Assembly (NCBI GenBank): GCA_015065335.1
Contig: SVQM01000012.1
Span: 1-33,007 of the forward strand
Reading direction: 5' to 3'
Origin: Oscillospiraceae bacterium
GTDB lineage: Bacteria > Bacillota > Clostridia > Oscillospirales > CAG-272
Length of the DNA stretch: 33,007 bases
Shown: piece after piece, positions 9,199-18,063 of the stretch
How positions within the stretch are numbered: the stretch's first letter is position 1
Layout of the letters: each line of letters begins with the position of its first letter
Made by a program: the position numbers and the translations under genes
Notes under the pieces: generated by a model
Databases searched by the model: none
What the model was told of the DNA's origin: nothing
Seen by the model: only the letters and a program-made list of their open reading frames with translations

Positions 9199-10184
9199 TG
9201 AGAGAAATAACCGTAAACAAAAACGATAGCGGACAAAGACTTGACAAATTTCTTACAAAATGCATAAAAGGGCTTCCCGTGTCCCTAATGTACAAATATC
9301 TCAGAAAAAAGAGGATAAAGCTCAATGGGCACCGTGCCGACGGTGCGGATATGCTCTCAGAGGGCGATGTGATCACCCTTTATATCCCCGACGAATTTGC
9401 TGATGAAAAGCGTGGTACAGAAGAGAATTTTCTGTCAAAGCCTGTGCTGAGCATCGTGTATGAGGACAGTAATATCATACTTCTGTCAAAAAAGCCGGGA
9501 CAGCTCGTTCATGACGGCGACGGTGATGACGGAGGAAATACGCTAATCCGTCACCTGAAAAGTTATCTGTACCTTAAGGGTGAATATGATCCCGAAAAGG
9601 AGAATTCATTTGCACCGTCTCTTTGTAACAGGATAGACAGAAATACCGGTGGGATCGTGATCGCTGCAAAGAACGCAGAAACGCTCCGGTATGTAAATGA
9701 GGCAATAAAGGAAAATGCAACAGATAAGAGATATCTTTGTGCGGTACACGGACGTCCTTGTAAGGATAATGCAGTTCTTGAGGCTCATCTTTTTAAGAAT
9801 ACAAAAACGAAAACAGTGCGTGTGAGCGATACTCCCACAAGAGGCTCAAAGCCCATCAAAACAGGTTACAAGGTGATAGATTACAACGCAAAGCTTGATC
9901 TGTCCCTTATTGAGGTAAGGCTTTATACGGGCCGTACACACCAGATACGTGCACATATGGCATACCTCGGATACCCGCTTCTCGGAGAGGGAAAATACGG
10001 TGTGAATAAGGATGACAGACGACTGTTCTATAAACACCAGGCACTTTATTCATATAAGCTCACGTTCAAAGAAAAAGAGGGTGTGCTGTCCTATCTTTGT
10101 GACAGAACATTCTGTGCGGATGACGCTGATATCCGTTTCCTTGAATTTTTCAGGAAGGAAAAATACGGATCTTTATTCAAATAA
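9198..10184 (+). CDS. RluA-family pseudouridine synthase (S4 + RluA)
   Basis: S4-like N-terminus (SGQRLDKFLTKCIKGLP...KRIKLNGHRADGADMLSEGD), catalytic NRIDRNTGGIVIAAKN, and TGRTHQIRAHMAYLGYPLLGEGKYG. Start overlaps the upp stop. Confidence 0.92.
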   Translation: MREITVNKNDSGQRLDKFLTKCIKGLPVSLMYKYLRKKRIKLNGHRADGADMLSEGDVITLYIPDEFADEKRGTEENFLSKPVLSIVYEDSNIILLSKKPGQLVHDGDGDDGGNTLIRHLKSYLYLKGEYDPEKENSFAPSLCNRIDRNTGGIVIAAKNAETLRYVNEAIKENATDKRYLCAVHGRPCKDNAVLEAHLFKNTKTKTVRVSDTPTRGSKPIKTGYKVIDYNAKLDLSLIEVRLYTGRTHQIRAHMAYLGYPLLGEGKYGVNKDDRRLFYKHQALYSYKLTFKEKEGVLSYLCDRTFCADDADIRFLEFFRKEKYGSLFK

Positions 10185-10202
10185 AACATGGAGATAAGGC
10201 TG

Positions 10203-11810
10203 ATGAAACATCGGATACCAAAAATTCTTTTAACATTTTTATCGGGAATGCTGACGGCACTTCCGATAATGTATCCGAAGCTTTTCGTCATCGGCATTAT
10301 CTCCTTTGCAATTCCCGCATTTATTGAATATACGGCTGAGGGAAAAGCATGCAGACTCAGGAGCGCATATCTTCGCGGCCTTGCGTTTTTTATGGGGTTC
10401 GGTTTAATAGTGTTCTCATGGTTTACAGCCATGTATCCCCTTGAATTTACGGGACTTTCTAAGGTAGCGGCTGTAGGTGTTGTATGCGCAGGCTCTCTCG
10501 GTCTCTCTCTTTTGCAGGCACTGTTCTGGGGACTGATGTTTCTTGTGTCAAGGCTTTTTGATAAGCTGTTCTGTACAGGGAAAAATCCTCTTGTGTACTC
10601 ACTTGTGTTCTCCTGCCTTTATGTGGTCTTTGAGTGGATGAGTACAAAAACATGGGCGGCTGTACCTTGGGGAAGGCTCGCTGTAGGACAAAGCGAGTTT
10701 TTGCCAATGGTGCAGATCGCATCCGTTACAGGTTCATACGGTGTCAGCTTTATTCTTGTGCTTGTCGGATGTACGCTCGGTGTCTGCTGTTCGGAATACA
10801 GAAAGCACAGATCAAAGCTCACACTGCGTCCTCTCATTCCGGTGGCTGTCGTCCTTGTATTAAATATAGTATTCGGTTGCGTGCGTCTTATGACATATGA
10901 GGTGTCCGAAGAAAGCACAAAGGTGACTGTTGCAGCAATACAGGGCAATGTTTCTTCCCATGACAAGTGGACATCTGATACCTTTGAAGAGACAAAAGAG
11001 AATTATACAAAGCTTACTCATGCAGCGGTGGCGGAGGGTGCAGATATCGTGATCTTTCCGGAAACTCCCGTGAATTATAACCTGCAGGGAAGCTCGGGTT
11101 ATTATGTTAAAAGCTTTTATGAATCACTGGCGGCTGATGCGGATTGCATTATCGTCACCGGTGCCTTTACAAAAAATGATGATGGGATCAGTGAGAACTC
11201 TATCGTCGTCTTTGATCCCGATGATGGACAAACTGAAGATAAATACGTAAAGAGGCATCTTGTTCCGTTCGGGGAATACGTGCCGCTTCGTGACTTTGTA
11301 TCTTTCGTATTTCCGCCGCTTTCAAGCATAACTATGCTTGAATCAGACCTTGCTCCCGGAACGTCTCCCACTGTTTTTGAAACAAAATACGGCAAAATAG
11401 CCCCCCTAATATGCTTTGATTCGATTTACGAAACTCTTGCGATCGACAGCATACGTGCAGGCGGCGAGCTTCTCACTGTATCTACAAATGACTCGTGGTT
11501 CCTTGACTCATCCGGTGTATGGGAGCATAACCGTCATGCTGTGCTCAGAAGCATCGAATGCGGAAGATACACCGTCAGATCGGCAAACACAGGTGTATCC
11601 TCCATTATCTCTCCTACCGGTGAGATAATGGATATTCTTCCACCTCTTGAGGATGGGTATATTGTGTCGGATGTCTATATGATCGAAGAGAATACGGTAT
11701 ATGTTACTATCGGAAATGTATTTGTTATTTTATGCTTTGCAGGACTTGTACCGCTTGTTTTATATAGTCATTTCATGAAGAAAAAGCAGGAGACTGAAAA
11801 TGACCGTTGA
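10203..11810 (+). CDS. lnt: Apolipoprotein N-acyltransferase-like protein
   Basis: Multiple N-terminal TM helices, then a nitrilase-type domain: VTVAAIQGNVSSHDKW, IVIFPETPVNYN (Glu), KRHLVPFGEYVPLRDF (Lys), APLICFDSIYE (Cys), VSTNDSWFLDSSGVWEHNRHAVLRSIECGRYTVRSANTGVSSII. ATG at 10203 preferred over 10188 because GGAGATAAGG precedes it. Confidence 0.9.
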   Translation: MKHRIPKILLTFLSGMLTALPIMYPKLFVIGIISFAIPAFIEYTAEGKACRLRSAYLRGLAFFMGFGLIVFSWFTAMYPLEFTGLSKVAAVGVVCAGSLGLSLLQALFWGLMFLVSRLFDKLFCTGKNPLVYSLVFSCLYVVFEWMSTKTWAAVPWGRLAVGQSEFLPMVQIASVTGSYGVSFILVLVGCTLGVCCSEYRKHRSKLTLRPLIPVAVVLVLNIVFGCVRLMTYEVSEESTKVTVAAIQGNVSSHDKWTSDTFEETKENYTKLTHAAVAEGADIVIFPETPVNYNLQGSSGYYVKSFYESLAADADCIIVTGAFTKNDDGISENSIVVFDPDDGQTEDKYVKRHLVPFGEYVPLRDFVSFVFPPLSSITMLESDLAPGTSPTVFETKYGKIAPLICFDSIYETLAIDSIRAGGELLTVSTNDSWFLDSSGVWEHNRHAVLRSIECGRYTVRSANTGVSSIISPTGEIMDILPPLEDGYIVSDVYMIEENTVYVTIGNVFVILCFAGLVPLVLYSHFMKKKQETENDR

Positions 11811-12732
11811 AGTTACGTCTGATATTGCCGGGATCACTATACGTGAATATCTCAGAGGAAGACTCGGTTACTCCTCGGCGATGCTTAAAAAATTGAAATT
11901 CACTGAAGGCGGTATTACAGTCAACGGGAATTTTGTAACTGTCCGTCATGTTCTTACAGAGGGAGAGGTGCTTTCTCTCATGTCAGAGGACAGAGATGAT
12001 GATGTCAGCCCTTATATAATACCCTATGATCTCCCCATTGACGTGGTCTATGAGGACAGTCATATTACAGCCGTTAATAAACCGCCTTATATGCCTGCCC
12101 ACCCATCATTCGGTCATAGAGATGACACTGTGGCGAATGCACTTGCATTCAGATATAAGGATTCACCGTATGTGTTTCGTCCTGTCAACAGACTTGACCG
12201 AGATACAAGCGGTATAATGCTCACTGCAAATACAAGACTTGCCTCCTACAAAATGTACAGACTAATGACCGAGGGACGTATCCGCAAAAGCTATATCGCA
12301 GTACTTGATGGTGTGCCCGAAGTGCCATTCGGAGAGATCAGATCCTTCATGAGACGAAAAGATGGAAGTGTGGTCGAAAGGGAGGAGTGCGATGAGGATG
12401 GCGGAGGAAAGATAGCAGTCACTGAGTACAAAACGCTCTTTTCAAACGGCAAGAGGTCACTTGTTCTTGCATCTCCAATAACCGGACGTACTCATCAGCT
12501 TCGTGTCCAGTTTGCAGGGATCGGATGCCCGATCACGGGAGATACAATGTACGGAAGTGAAAGCGATATAATAAAAAGACAAGCGCTCCATGCAATAAAA
12601 ACGGAGTTTCCTCATCCCGAAAGCGGAGATCCTCTTGTTCTATATGCTACTGTTCCCGAGGATATCCGTAAAACTGCAGAAGAGTATTTTGGGGATGATT
12701 TTTCTGCGGAGAAAATTATAGATATGATCTGA
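11800..12732 (+). CDS. RluA-family pseudouridine synthase
   Basis: RPVNRLDRDTSGIMLTANT and TGRTHQLRVQFAGIGCPITGDTMYG. CAGGAG RBS. Overlaps the lnt end by 11 bp. Confidence 0.92.
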   Translation: MTVEVTSDIAGITIREYLRGRLGYSSAMLKKLKFTEGGITVNGNFVTVRHVLTEGEVLSLMSEDRDDDVSPYIIPYDLPIDVVYEDSHITAVNKPPYMPAHPSFGHRDDTVANALAFRYKDSPYVFRPVNRLDRDTSGIMLTANTRLASYKMYRLMTEGRIRKSYIAVLDGVPEVPFGEIRSFMRRKDGSVVEREECDEDGGGKIAVTEYKTLFSNGKRSLVLASPITGRTHQLRVQFAGIGCPITGDTMYGSESDIIKRQALHAIKTEFPHPESGDPLVLYATVPEDIRKTAEEYFGDDFSAEKIIDMI

Positions 12733-12746
12733 AAGGAGATACGGAG

Positions 12747-13841
12747 ATGAAAAAAGTGAGAGAGTTTGTCAGCCGTATCCCTTTTGACGTGAAGATAGTA
12801 TTTTGTGCTTTTCCCATAATACTGTTGCTCCATCTTTTATTTTCCGTATCCGAGATCTTTTCCGAGAGCTATCTTCGTACCGTTGGTGCATTTTTCAGAA
12901 CGGTACTTGCGTGGCTCACAAATTTTTTTCCCATTTCAATTGCCGAGGCGATGATAATTTTTGTTCCCGTCGCTGTAGTTATAGTTATTGTGTTGATCGT
13001 TCGGACATATCAAATGTCGAGAGACTATTCACGCATCATCTGCAGGCTCATTTCAATTGTTATTGTTGTATATGAGCTTTTTGTTCTTACGTTTGCTGCA
13101 GGATTTTATGTCCGTGATATAGGCGAAATGTACGGAATAAAGAGACGGGAGATATCACTTGATGAGTTGTATTCTGCTACTGTGATTTGTGCCGAAGGAG
13201 CAAATGCGAGATATGATGAAATAGACGGAAGAGGCCCTGAATTTACTACAATGGGAATGTCTCTGGATGAGCTTAACTCAAAGCTTCTTAAATCTTTTGA
13301 TATCCTGTCGGATGAATACGGGTACCCCGTGAAGCTGTGGAGCAGAGTAAAGCCGGTTGTGCTTAGTGAGCCAATGACTTATACACATATATCCGGTATC
13401 TATACCTTCTTTACGGGAGAGGCAAACATAAACGTCAATTTCCCCGATTTTATTATCCCTTTCACTGCAGCACATGAGCTGTCCCATCAAAGAGGTGTTT
13501 CGAGGGAGGATGAGGCTAATTTTGTGGCGTTTATGGTATGCATCGCCTCAAATGATGCCTATGTGCGCTACAGCGGTTACCTTAATATGCTCAGGTATAT
13601 GTCGCAAGCTCTTTATTCTGTGTCTCCCGAAAAATACGGTGAAGTGTATGAGCTTCTTTCAGACGGTGTAAAAGCAGAGCTTTATTCCTACAGCAGATTC
13701 TTCGATAAATACAGGGAAAATGTGGCTGCAAGCGTCAGCGATGCAGTAAATGATACTTATCTCAGTGTGATGAGCGGTACCGATTCAAGGAGCTATGGAA
13801 TGGTGGTCGATCTTGCTGCTTTGTACCTTTTGGAAAAATGA
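12747..13841 (+). CDS. DUF3810-like membrane protein (putative zinc metallopeptidase-like)
   Basis: Three N-terminal hydrophobic segments, then FTAAHELSHQRGVSREDEANFVAFMVC (HExxH-like). AAAGGAG RBS. Confidence 0.8.
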   Translation: MKKVREFVSRIPFDVKIVFCAFPIILLLHLLFSVSEIFSESYLRTVGAFFRTVLAWLTNFFPISIAEAMIIFVPVAVVIVIVLIVRTYQMSRDYSRIICRLISIVIVVYELFVLTFAAGFYVRDIGEMYGIKRREISLDELYSATVICAEGANARYDEIDGRGPEFTTMGMSLDELNSKLLKSFDILSDEYGYPVKLWSRVKPVVLSEPMTYTHISGIYTFFTGEANINVNFPDFIIPFTAAHELSHQRGVSREDEANFVAFMVCIASNDAYVRYSGYLNMLRYMSQALYSVSPEKYGEVYELLSDGVKAELYSYSRFFDKYRENVAASVSDAVNDTYLSVMSGTDSRSYGMVVDLAALYLLEK

Positions 13842-14192
13842 CGTGTCAGTGCCTGAAAATACGGCATATACTTTTAACAGATACCGAGCTACATATTTTG
13901 ATTCATGTACAATATGCCAATAATTTTTTATGCATATGATGATTATATATGCAAGACGACCAAATGTGTAAATCCGTTGAAAATTCATGAAAAAAGCCTT
14001 TAATATTTAGAGAAAAAATGCTATAATTATAAGGCTATAGGTATGCTTGTGCATGCTGTAAATGTTTTTAGATATTCAGTTTTTTAGATAGATAAGGTTA
14101 TCGTTTTGTCCATAAAGTATTTGAGTACGAATCAAGTTGGAACAAATGGTACAAATCACACAAATCAGCCGTATTGCGGTATGGAGACTAAT

Positions 14193-15491
14193 ATGGAAAA
14201 GATCGTTGTAAAGGGTGGGACTCCCTTATTCGGCAGCGTTGATATAAGCGGCATGAAAAACGCCGCATTGCCTATAATTTTTGCTTGTGTGCTCGTTAAC
14301 GGAAAATGTACTATTGAGAATATTCCGAGAGTGCGTGATGTTGAGATATCCTTTCAGATATTAAAGGGAATGGGTGCTGTGGTAAATGAAGTATCACGGA
14401 ATACCTATGAGATAGATTGCAGCAATATAAAAGCGGGAACATCTTCTCCTGCGCTTGTGAGCAAGCTTCGTGCTTCATATTATCTTTGGGGAACGGAGTT
14501 TGGTCGTTTCGGATATACAAAAACAGGTCATCCGGGAGGATGTAATTTTGCGGATCGTCCCGTGGATCAGCACATAAAGGGCTTTGAGGCACTTGGTGGA
14601 CGTGTGGTATCCGAAACTGATTTTGTTGAGATACACAGAGACGGTGAGTCCAAGGGTGCTAATATTTATTTTGATGTAGTTACCGTTGGCGGTACCGTTA
14701 ACGTGATGCTCGCATCAGTGCTTTCAGGCGGAGTTACCATTATTGAGAATGCCGCAAGAGAGCCCCATATAGTAGATCTTGCAATCTTTCTTAACAGATG
14801 CGGAGCGAAGATCACGGGTGCCGGTACCGAGATCATTAAGGTCCGTGGCGTGAAGGAGCTTCACGGCTGTACTCACGACATTATTCCCGATATGATCGAG
14901 GCGGGCACATTTATGATAGCAGCAGCGGCTACACGTGGTGCCGTTACTGTAAATAACGTTATTCCCAAGCATATGGAATCTCTTTCCGCAAAGCTTGAAG
15001 AGATCGGTGTTACAATCGAGGAACTTGATGATTCCATAAGAGTAGATGCTACCGGTTCAAGCTTCAGACCTACAAGAATAAAGACGATGCCTTACCCCGG
15101 ATTCCCTACAGATATGCAGCCGCAGATGTGTGTTCTTCTTACCCAGGCAAGCGGTCAGAGCATGATCACCGAGGGAATTTACGAGACAAGATTCCGCTAT
15201 GTTGATGATCTTGTGAGAATGGGTGCACAGATCAAGGTGGATACAAGACGAGCTATAATAACAGGCGGAACTGAGCTTCATGGCGCAGATGTAACAGCTC
15301 TTGATCTCAGAGCCGGTGTTGCAATGGTAATTGCAGGACTCATTGCCGATGGAGAGACATCCATTTCGAATATTTACTGCATTGAGCGAGGTTATGATGA
15401 CCTTGTCGGAAAGCTTACGGGACTTGGAGCAAATGTATTCCATGTGACTGTACCCGATGAAGCAGTAAAGGAATGTGCTCCCTGCGAATAA
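14193..15491 (+). CDS. murA: UDP-N-acetylglucosamine 1-carboxyvinyltransferase
   Basis: MEKIVVKGGTPLFGSVDISGMKNAALPI, catalytic loop GHPGGCNFADRPVDQHIKGFEALGG, YPGFPTDMQPQMCVLLTQASG, IYETRFRYVDDLVRMGA. Confidence 0.92.
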   Translation: MEKIVVKGGTPLFGSVDISGMKNAALPIIFACVLVNGKCTIENIPRVRDVEISFQILKGMGAVVNEVSRNTYEIDCSNIKAGTSSPALVSKLRASYYLWGTEFGRFGYTKTGHPGGCNFADRPVDQHIKGFEALGGRVVSETDFVEIHRDGESKGANIYFDVVTVGGTVNVMLASVLSGGVTIIENAAREPHIVDLAIFLNRCGAKITGAGTEIIKVRGVKELHGCTHDIIPDMIEAGTFMIAAAATRGAVTVNNVIPKHMESLSAKLEEIGVTIEELDDSIRVDATGSSFRPTRIKTMPYPGFPTDMQPQMCVLLTQASGQSMITEGIYETRFRYVDDLVRMGAQIKVDTRRAIITGGTELHGADVTALDLRAGVAMVIAGLIADGETSISNIYCIERGYDDLVGKLTGLGANVFHVTVPDEAVKECAPCE

Positions 15492-15550
15492 ATAATCACG
15501 AATAAGCAAAATATATACACTGATACAGTGCAAAATAAAGGAGATAAAAA

Positions 15551-15754
15551 ATGAAGGTTACAAAAGATTCAATTATCGGTGATGTTCTGGACTTTGATAT
15601 TGAGACTGCCCAGTTCTTCCTTGAGATCGGTATGCATTGTCTCGGATGCCCTGCATCAAGAGGTGAGTCTATCGAGGCGGCTTGTATGGTTCACGATACC
15701 AACGCAGATGAACTTATTGAGAAGATCAATGAGTTCCTTGCATCAAAGGAATAA
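15551..15754 (+). CDS. DUF1858 domain-containing protein (hybrid-cluster-associated redox disulfide type)
   Basis: 67 aa: MKVTKDSIIGDVLDFDIETAQFFLEIGMHCLGCPASRGESIEAAC... with the conserved GMHCLGCPAS. RBS AAAGGAG. Confidence 0.88.
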   Translation: MKVTKDSIIGDVLDFDIETAQFFLEIGMHCLGCPASRGESIEAACMVHDTNADELIEKINEFLASKE

Positions 15755-15765
15755 GAGAGAATAAG

Positions 15766-15792
15766 GAAGCGGAGTCTCTCCGCTTCTTTTTT
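15766..15792 (+). terminator. Rho-independent terminator
   Basis: GAAGCGGAG-tct-CTCCGCTTC followed by T6. Confidence 0.85.
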
Positions 15793-15801
15793 AAAACTAT
15801 T

Positions 15802-16539
15802 ATGACGGATAAATTAACTCTTGATATGCGGCTTGCTACCGTTGCTGAGCTTGTGCCGTCGGGTGCAGTTTTTCTTGATGTTGGTACAGATCACGGATAT
15901 CTTCCCGCAAGACTGCTCCTTGACGGAAAAATAACTGAGGCGGGCGCATCTGATATAAATGCTGATCCCTTGTCAAAGGCGGTGAGGACTGCGGAGAAAT
16001 ACGGTGTAAAGGATAGGATGTCCTTTTACCTCTCCGACGGACTTGATCTTGTGCCCGATCTGCAAAGATACAACTGTATTAGTATATGCGGGATGGGTGG
16101 AGAGCTTATCGCCCGTATACTTTCCGATTCCGAATATGTGAGAAGCGACGGTGTGAAACTGGTGCTTCAGCCTATGTCATCAGCGGAGGAATTGTCAGTG
16201 TATCTTGCTGAGAACGGTTTTTCCATAACTGATGAACGCATTGCCTTTGCTCAGGGGAAGCTCTACCGTGTGATCGCAGCCGTGTACGACGGTGTGAGAC
16301 GTACATATACTGTATTGGAGCATATTCTTGGACGTATCAATATTGAGAAGGGTGTATCTCAGCCTTATTTTGATATGTTTCTACTTAAAAATATTCTTAA
16401 ATACAGACGTGTGTGTGATGGGAAAAGAATGGGCGGTATTGATGCTGCGGCAGAGAATGAGGTGCTTGGCGAGCTTTACAGGATCGCTGAAAAAGAAGGA
16501 GTAGAGTTTGAAAATGATGCGAATGTAAATCGTACATAA
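15802..16539 (+). CDS. trmK: tRNA (adenine(22)-N(1))-methyltransferase TrmK family
   Basis: LDMRLATVAELVPSGAVFLDVGTDHGYLPARLLLDG...ASDINADPLSKA and ISICGMGGELIARIL. Adjacent to a Nif3-family gene, a common synteny. Confidence 0.88.
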   Translation: MTDKLTLDMRLATVAELVPSGAVFLDVGTDHGYLPARLLLDGKITEAGASDINADPLSKAVRTAEKYGVKDRMSFYLSDGLDLVPDLQRYNCISICGMGGELIARILSDSEYVRSDGVKLVLQPMSSAEELSVYLAENGFSITDERIAFAQGKLYRVIAAVYDGVRRTYTVLEHILGRINIEKGVSQPYFDMFLLKNILKYRRVCDGKRMGGIDAAAENEVLGELYRIAEKEGVEFENDANVNRT

Positions 16540-16647
16540 GCTGTTTCAAACTCCATTTGTGCCTTGCCGACAAAAGTCGGTCGGCATTTGGCCCTCTTCG
16601 GAAAGGACCAAAAACGTCACAAATCAAAGAAAGGCATGGCCATAAAT

Positions 16648-17412
16648 ATGACAATACGTGAATTTGCTTGTGAGATGGACAGGCTGTATCCGAGGAGCCT
16701 TGCGGCAGAGTGGGATATGGACGGGCTTCAGTGTTCTGCAAATCCCGCAAAGGAGCTTCGTCGGGTGCTCGTTGCCCTTGATGCAACAGAGGATGCTATA
16801 GATAAAGCTGTTGACGGCGGATATGATCTTCTCCTTACGCATCATCCCATGATATTCGGTAAGGCAGGGGATATCGTTCCCGAAAGGCTTTACGGTAACA
16901 GAATAATAAAGCTCATTACCGCAGGTGTTTCTGCGGCATCCTTCCATACAAGATTTGACGCAGGCGTGGGCGGTGTAAATGACTCACTTGCATCTGCCCT
17001 TGGTTTTAGTGAGACTGAGACATTCGGTGATTCTGAAATGCCTGACGGCGGAAGGATCGGCGTACTCACATCTTCCATGAATGCTGAGGAGTTCTGTGCA
17101 TTCGTGAAGGAAAAGCTTCATACTCCTTATGTAAAGCTTACGGGTGGCGGTGAAGTGAAACGTGTGGCAATGCTCGGCGGTGCGGGAAAGGATTTTGTAA
17201 TGCCGGCAAAGGCGGCAGGTGCCGATGCGATCGTTACGGGAGAGGTATCCTATAATGCGGCACTTGATTTTGCGGAATCGGGTATTGCCGTAATAGAGGC
17301 AGGGCATTATTATACGGAATTTCCTGCGTGCTACCGTCTTGCGGAGCTCGTGAGAGATATTGCCGGTGCCGAGGTCGAGGTTTATGCTGCGGAGCCTCAA
17401 AAAACGATATAG
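16648..17412 (+). CDS. Nif3-like dinuclear metal-center protein
   Basis: WDMDGLQCS, VLVALDATEDAIDKAVDGGYDLLLTHHPMIF, SFHTRFDAGVGGVNDSLASALG, GEVSYNAALDFAESGIAVIEAGHYYTEF. Start uncertain between 16636 and 16648; RBS AAAGAAAGG. Confidence 0.88.
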   Translation: MTIREFACEMDRLYPRSLAAEWDMDGLQCSANPAKELRRVLVALDATEDAIDKAVDGGYDLLLTHHPMIFGKAGDIVPERLYGNRIIKLITAGVSAASFHTRFDAGVGGVNDSLASALGFSETETFGDSEMPDGGRIGVLTSSMNAEEFCAFVKEKLHTPYVKLTGGGEVKRVAMLGGAGKDFVMPAKAAGADAIVTGEVSYNAALDFAESGIAVIEAGHYYTEFPACYRLAELVRDIAGAEVEVYAAEPQKTI

Positions 17413-17421
17413 TGATTATTC

Positions 17422-17450
17422 AGCCGTGCTTTTGGAGTGCGGCTTTTTTT
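17422..17450 (+). terminator. Terminator-like hairpin upstream of sigma cassette 1
   Basis: AGCCGTGCT-tttgg-AGTGCGGCT (two G-U pairs) followed by T7. Confidence 0.7.
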
Positions 17451-17474
17451 ATGAAAAAATTTTTCCCTGATTTA

Positions 17475-17504
17475 TGCAATCGTGGATATTTTCAAGTTAT
17501 ATAA
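17475..17504 (+). promoter_or_regulatory. Putative promoter of sigma cassette 1 (TGCAAT...GTTATATAA)
   Basis: TGCAAT at 17475 and GTTATATAA at 17496 (21-nt offset), 28 nt before the ATG. The same layout occurs upstream of cassettes 2 and 3. Confidence 0.45.
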
Positions 17505-17523
17505 GTGAAGGCGAGGTGAGACA

Positions 17524-18063
17524 ATGGAGAAAAAAACGGACGTTATGGATCTTGACCGATGTATAAGCAAGATAGCACATGATGATCCTTTTGCCCTTGA
17601 GGAGCTTTATAGAGAATTTTGTGATCCGATATATCGATTTGCTTTAATGAATGTGCGTGATCAAAGTGTTGCAGAGGATATAATGCAGACTACATTTCTC
17701 AGAATAATGGCAGGAGCAGGTACATATAAGCTCGGTACAAATGCAAGAGCATGGATCTTTTCCATTGCGAGAAATGCATGCAAGGACCACCACAAACGAA
17801 AGATCCCTATTGCAGAGGATTTCGATCCGGCATATGCGGCAGACGAGAGCTCCATTGATGATCTTACCGATTCGATCGCAGTGAAGGAGGTCGTGGAAAA
17901 GCTCTCCTATCTGGAAAAAGAAATATTGTCATTGTACATCTTCGGTGGTCTGAAACAAACAGAGATCGCAAAAATTCTCGGAATATCTTACATCAAGGTG
18001 CGTTCTAAGTATGGCTATGTACTAAAAAAACTCAGAAAGGAGCTTCAAGGATATGAAAAATAA
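17524..18063 (+). CDS. ECF-like RNA polymerase sigma factor (sigma-70 family), cassette 1
   Basis: Region 2: ALEELYREFCDPIYRFALMNVRDQSVAEDIMQTTFLRIM...ARAWIFSIARNACKD. Region 4: LSYLEKEILSLYIFGGLKQTEIAKILGISYIKVRSKYGYVLKKLRKEL. Confidence 0.92.
   Translation: MEKKTDVMDLDRCISKIAHDDPFALEELYREFCDPIYRFALMNVRDQSVAEDIMQTTFLRIMAGAGTYKLGTNARAWIFSIARNACKDHHKRKIPIAEDFDPAYAADESSIDDLTDSIAVKEVVEKLSYLEKEILSLYIFGGLKQTEIAKILGISYIKVRSKYGYVLKKLRKELQGYEK

Noticed and set aside
13842-14105. Long intergenic region before murA considered as a riboswitch or ncRNA
   Set aside because: AT-rich with a plausible TATAAT but no recognisable aptamer or conserved stem pattern by eye.
14106-14192. Extended N-terminus of MurA from the ORF track (MSIKYLSTNQVGTNGTNHTNQ...)
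   Set aside because: Non-ATG start, no homology to MurA. Normal MurA begins at MEKIVVKGG (14193) with GGAG upstream.
17524-18063. Possibility that the sigma genes belong to the SigI/RsgI cellulosome-regulating family
   Set aside because: The proteins have compact ECF-type region 2 plus region 4 organisation, and the partner N-termini do not look like the RsgI anti-sigma domain. The dockerins in the window make the idea tempting, but sequence support is lacking.
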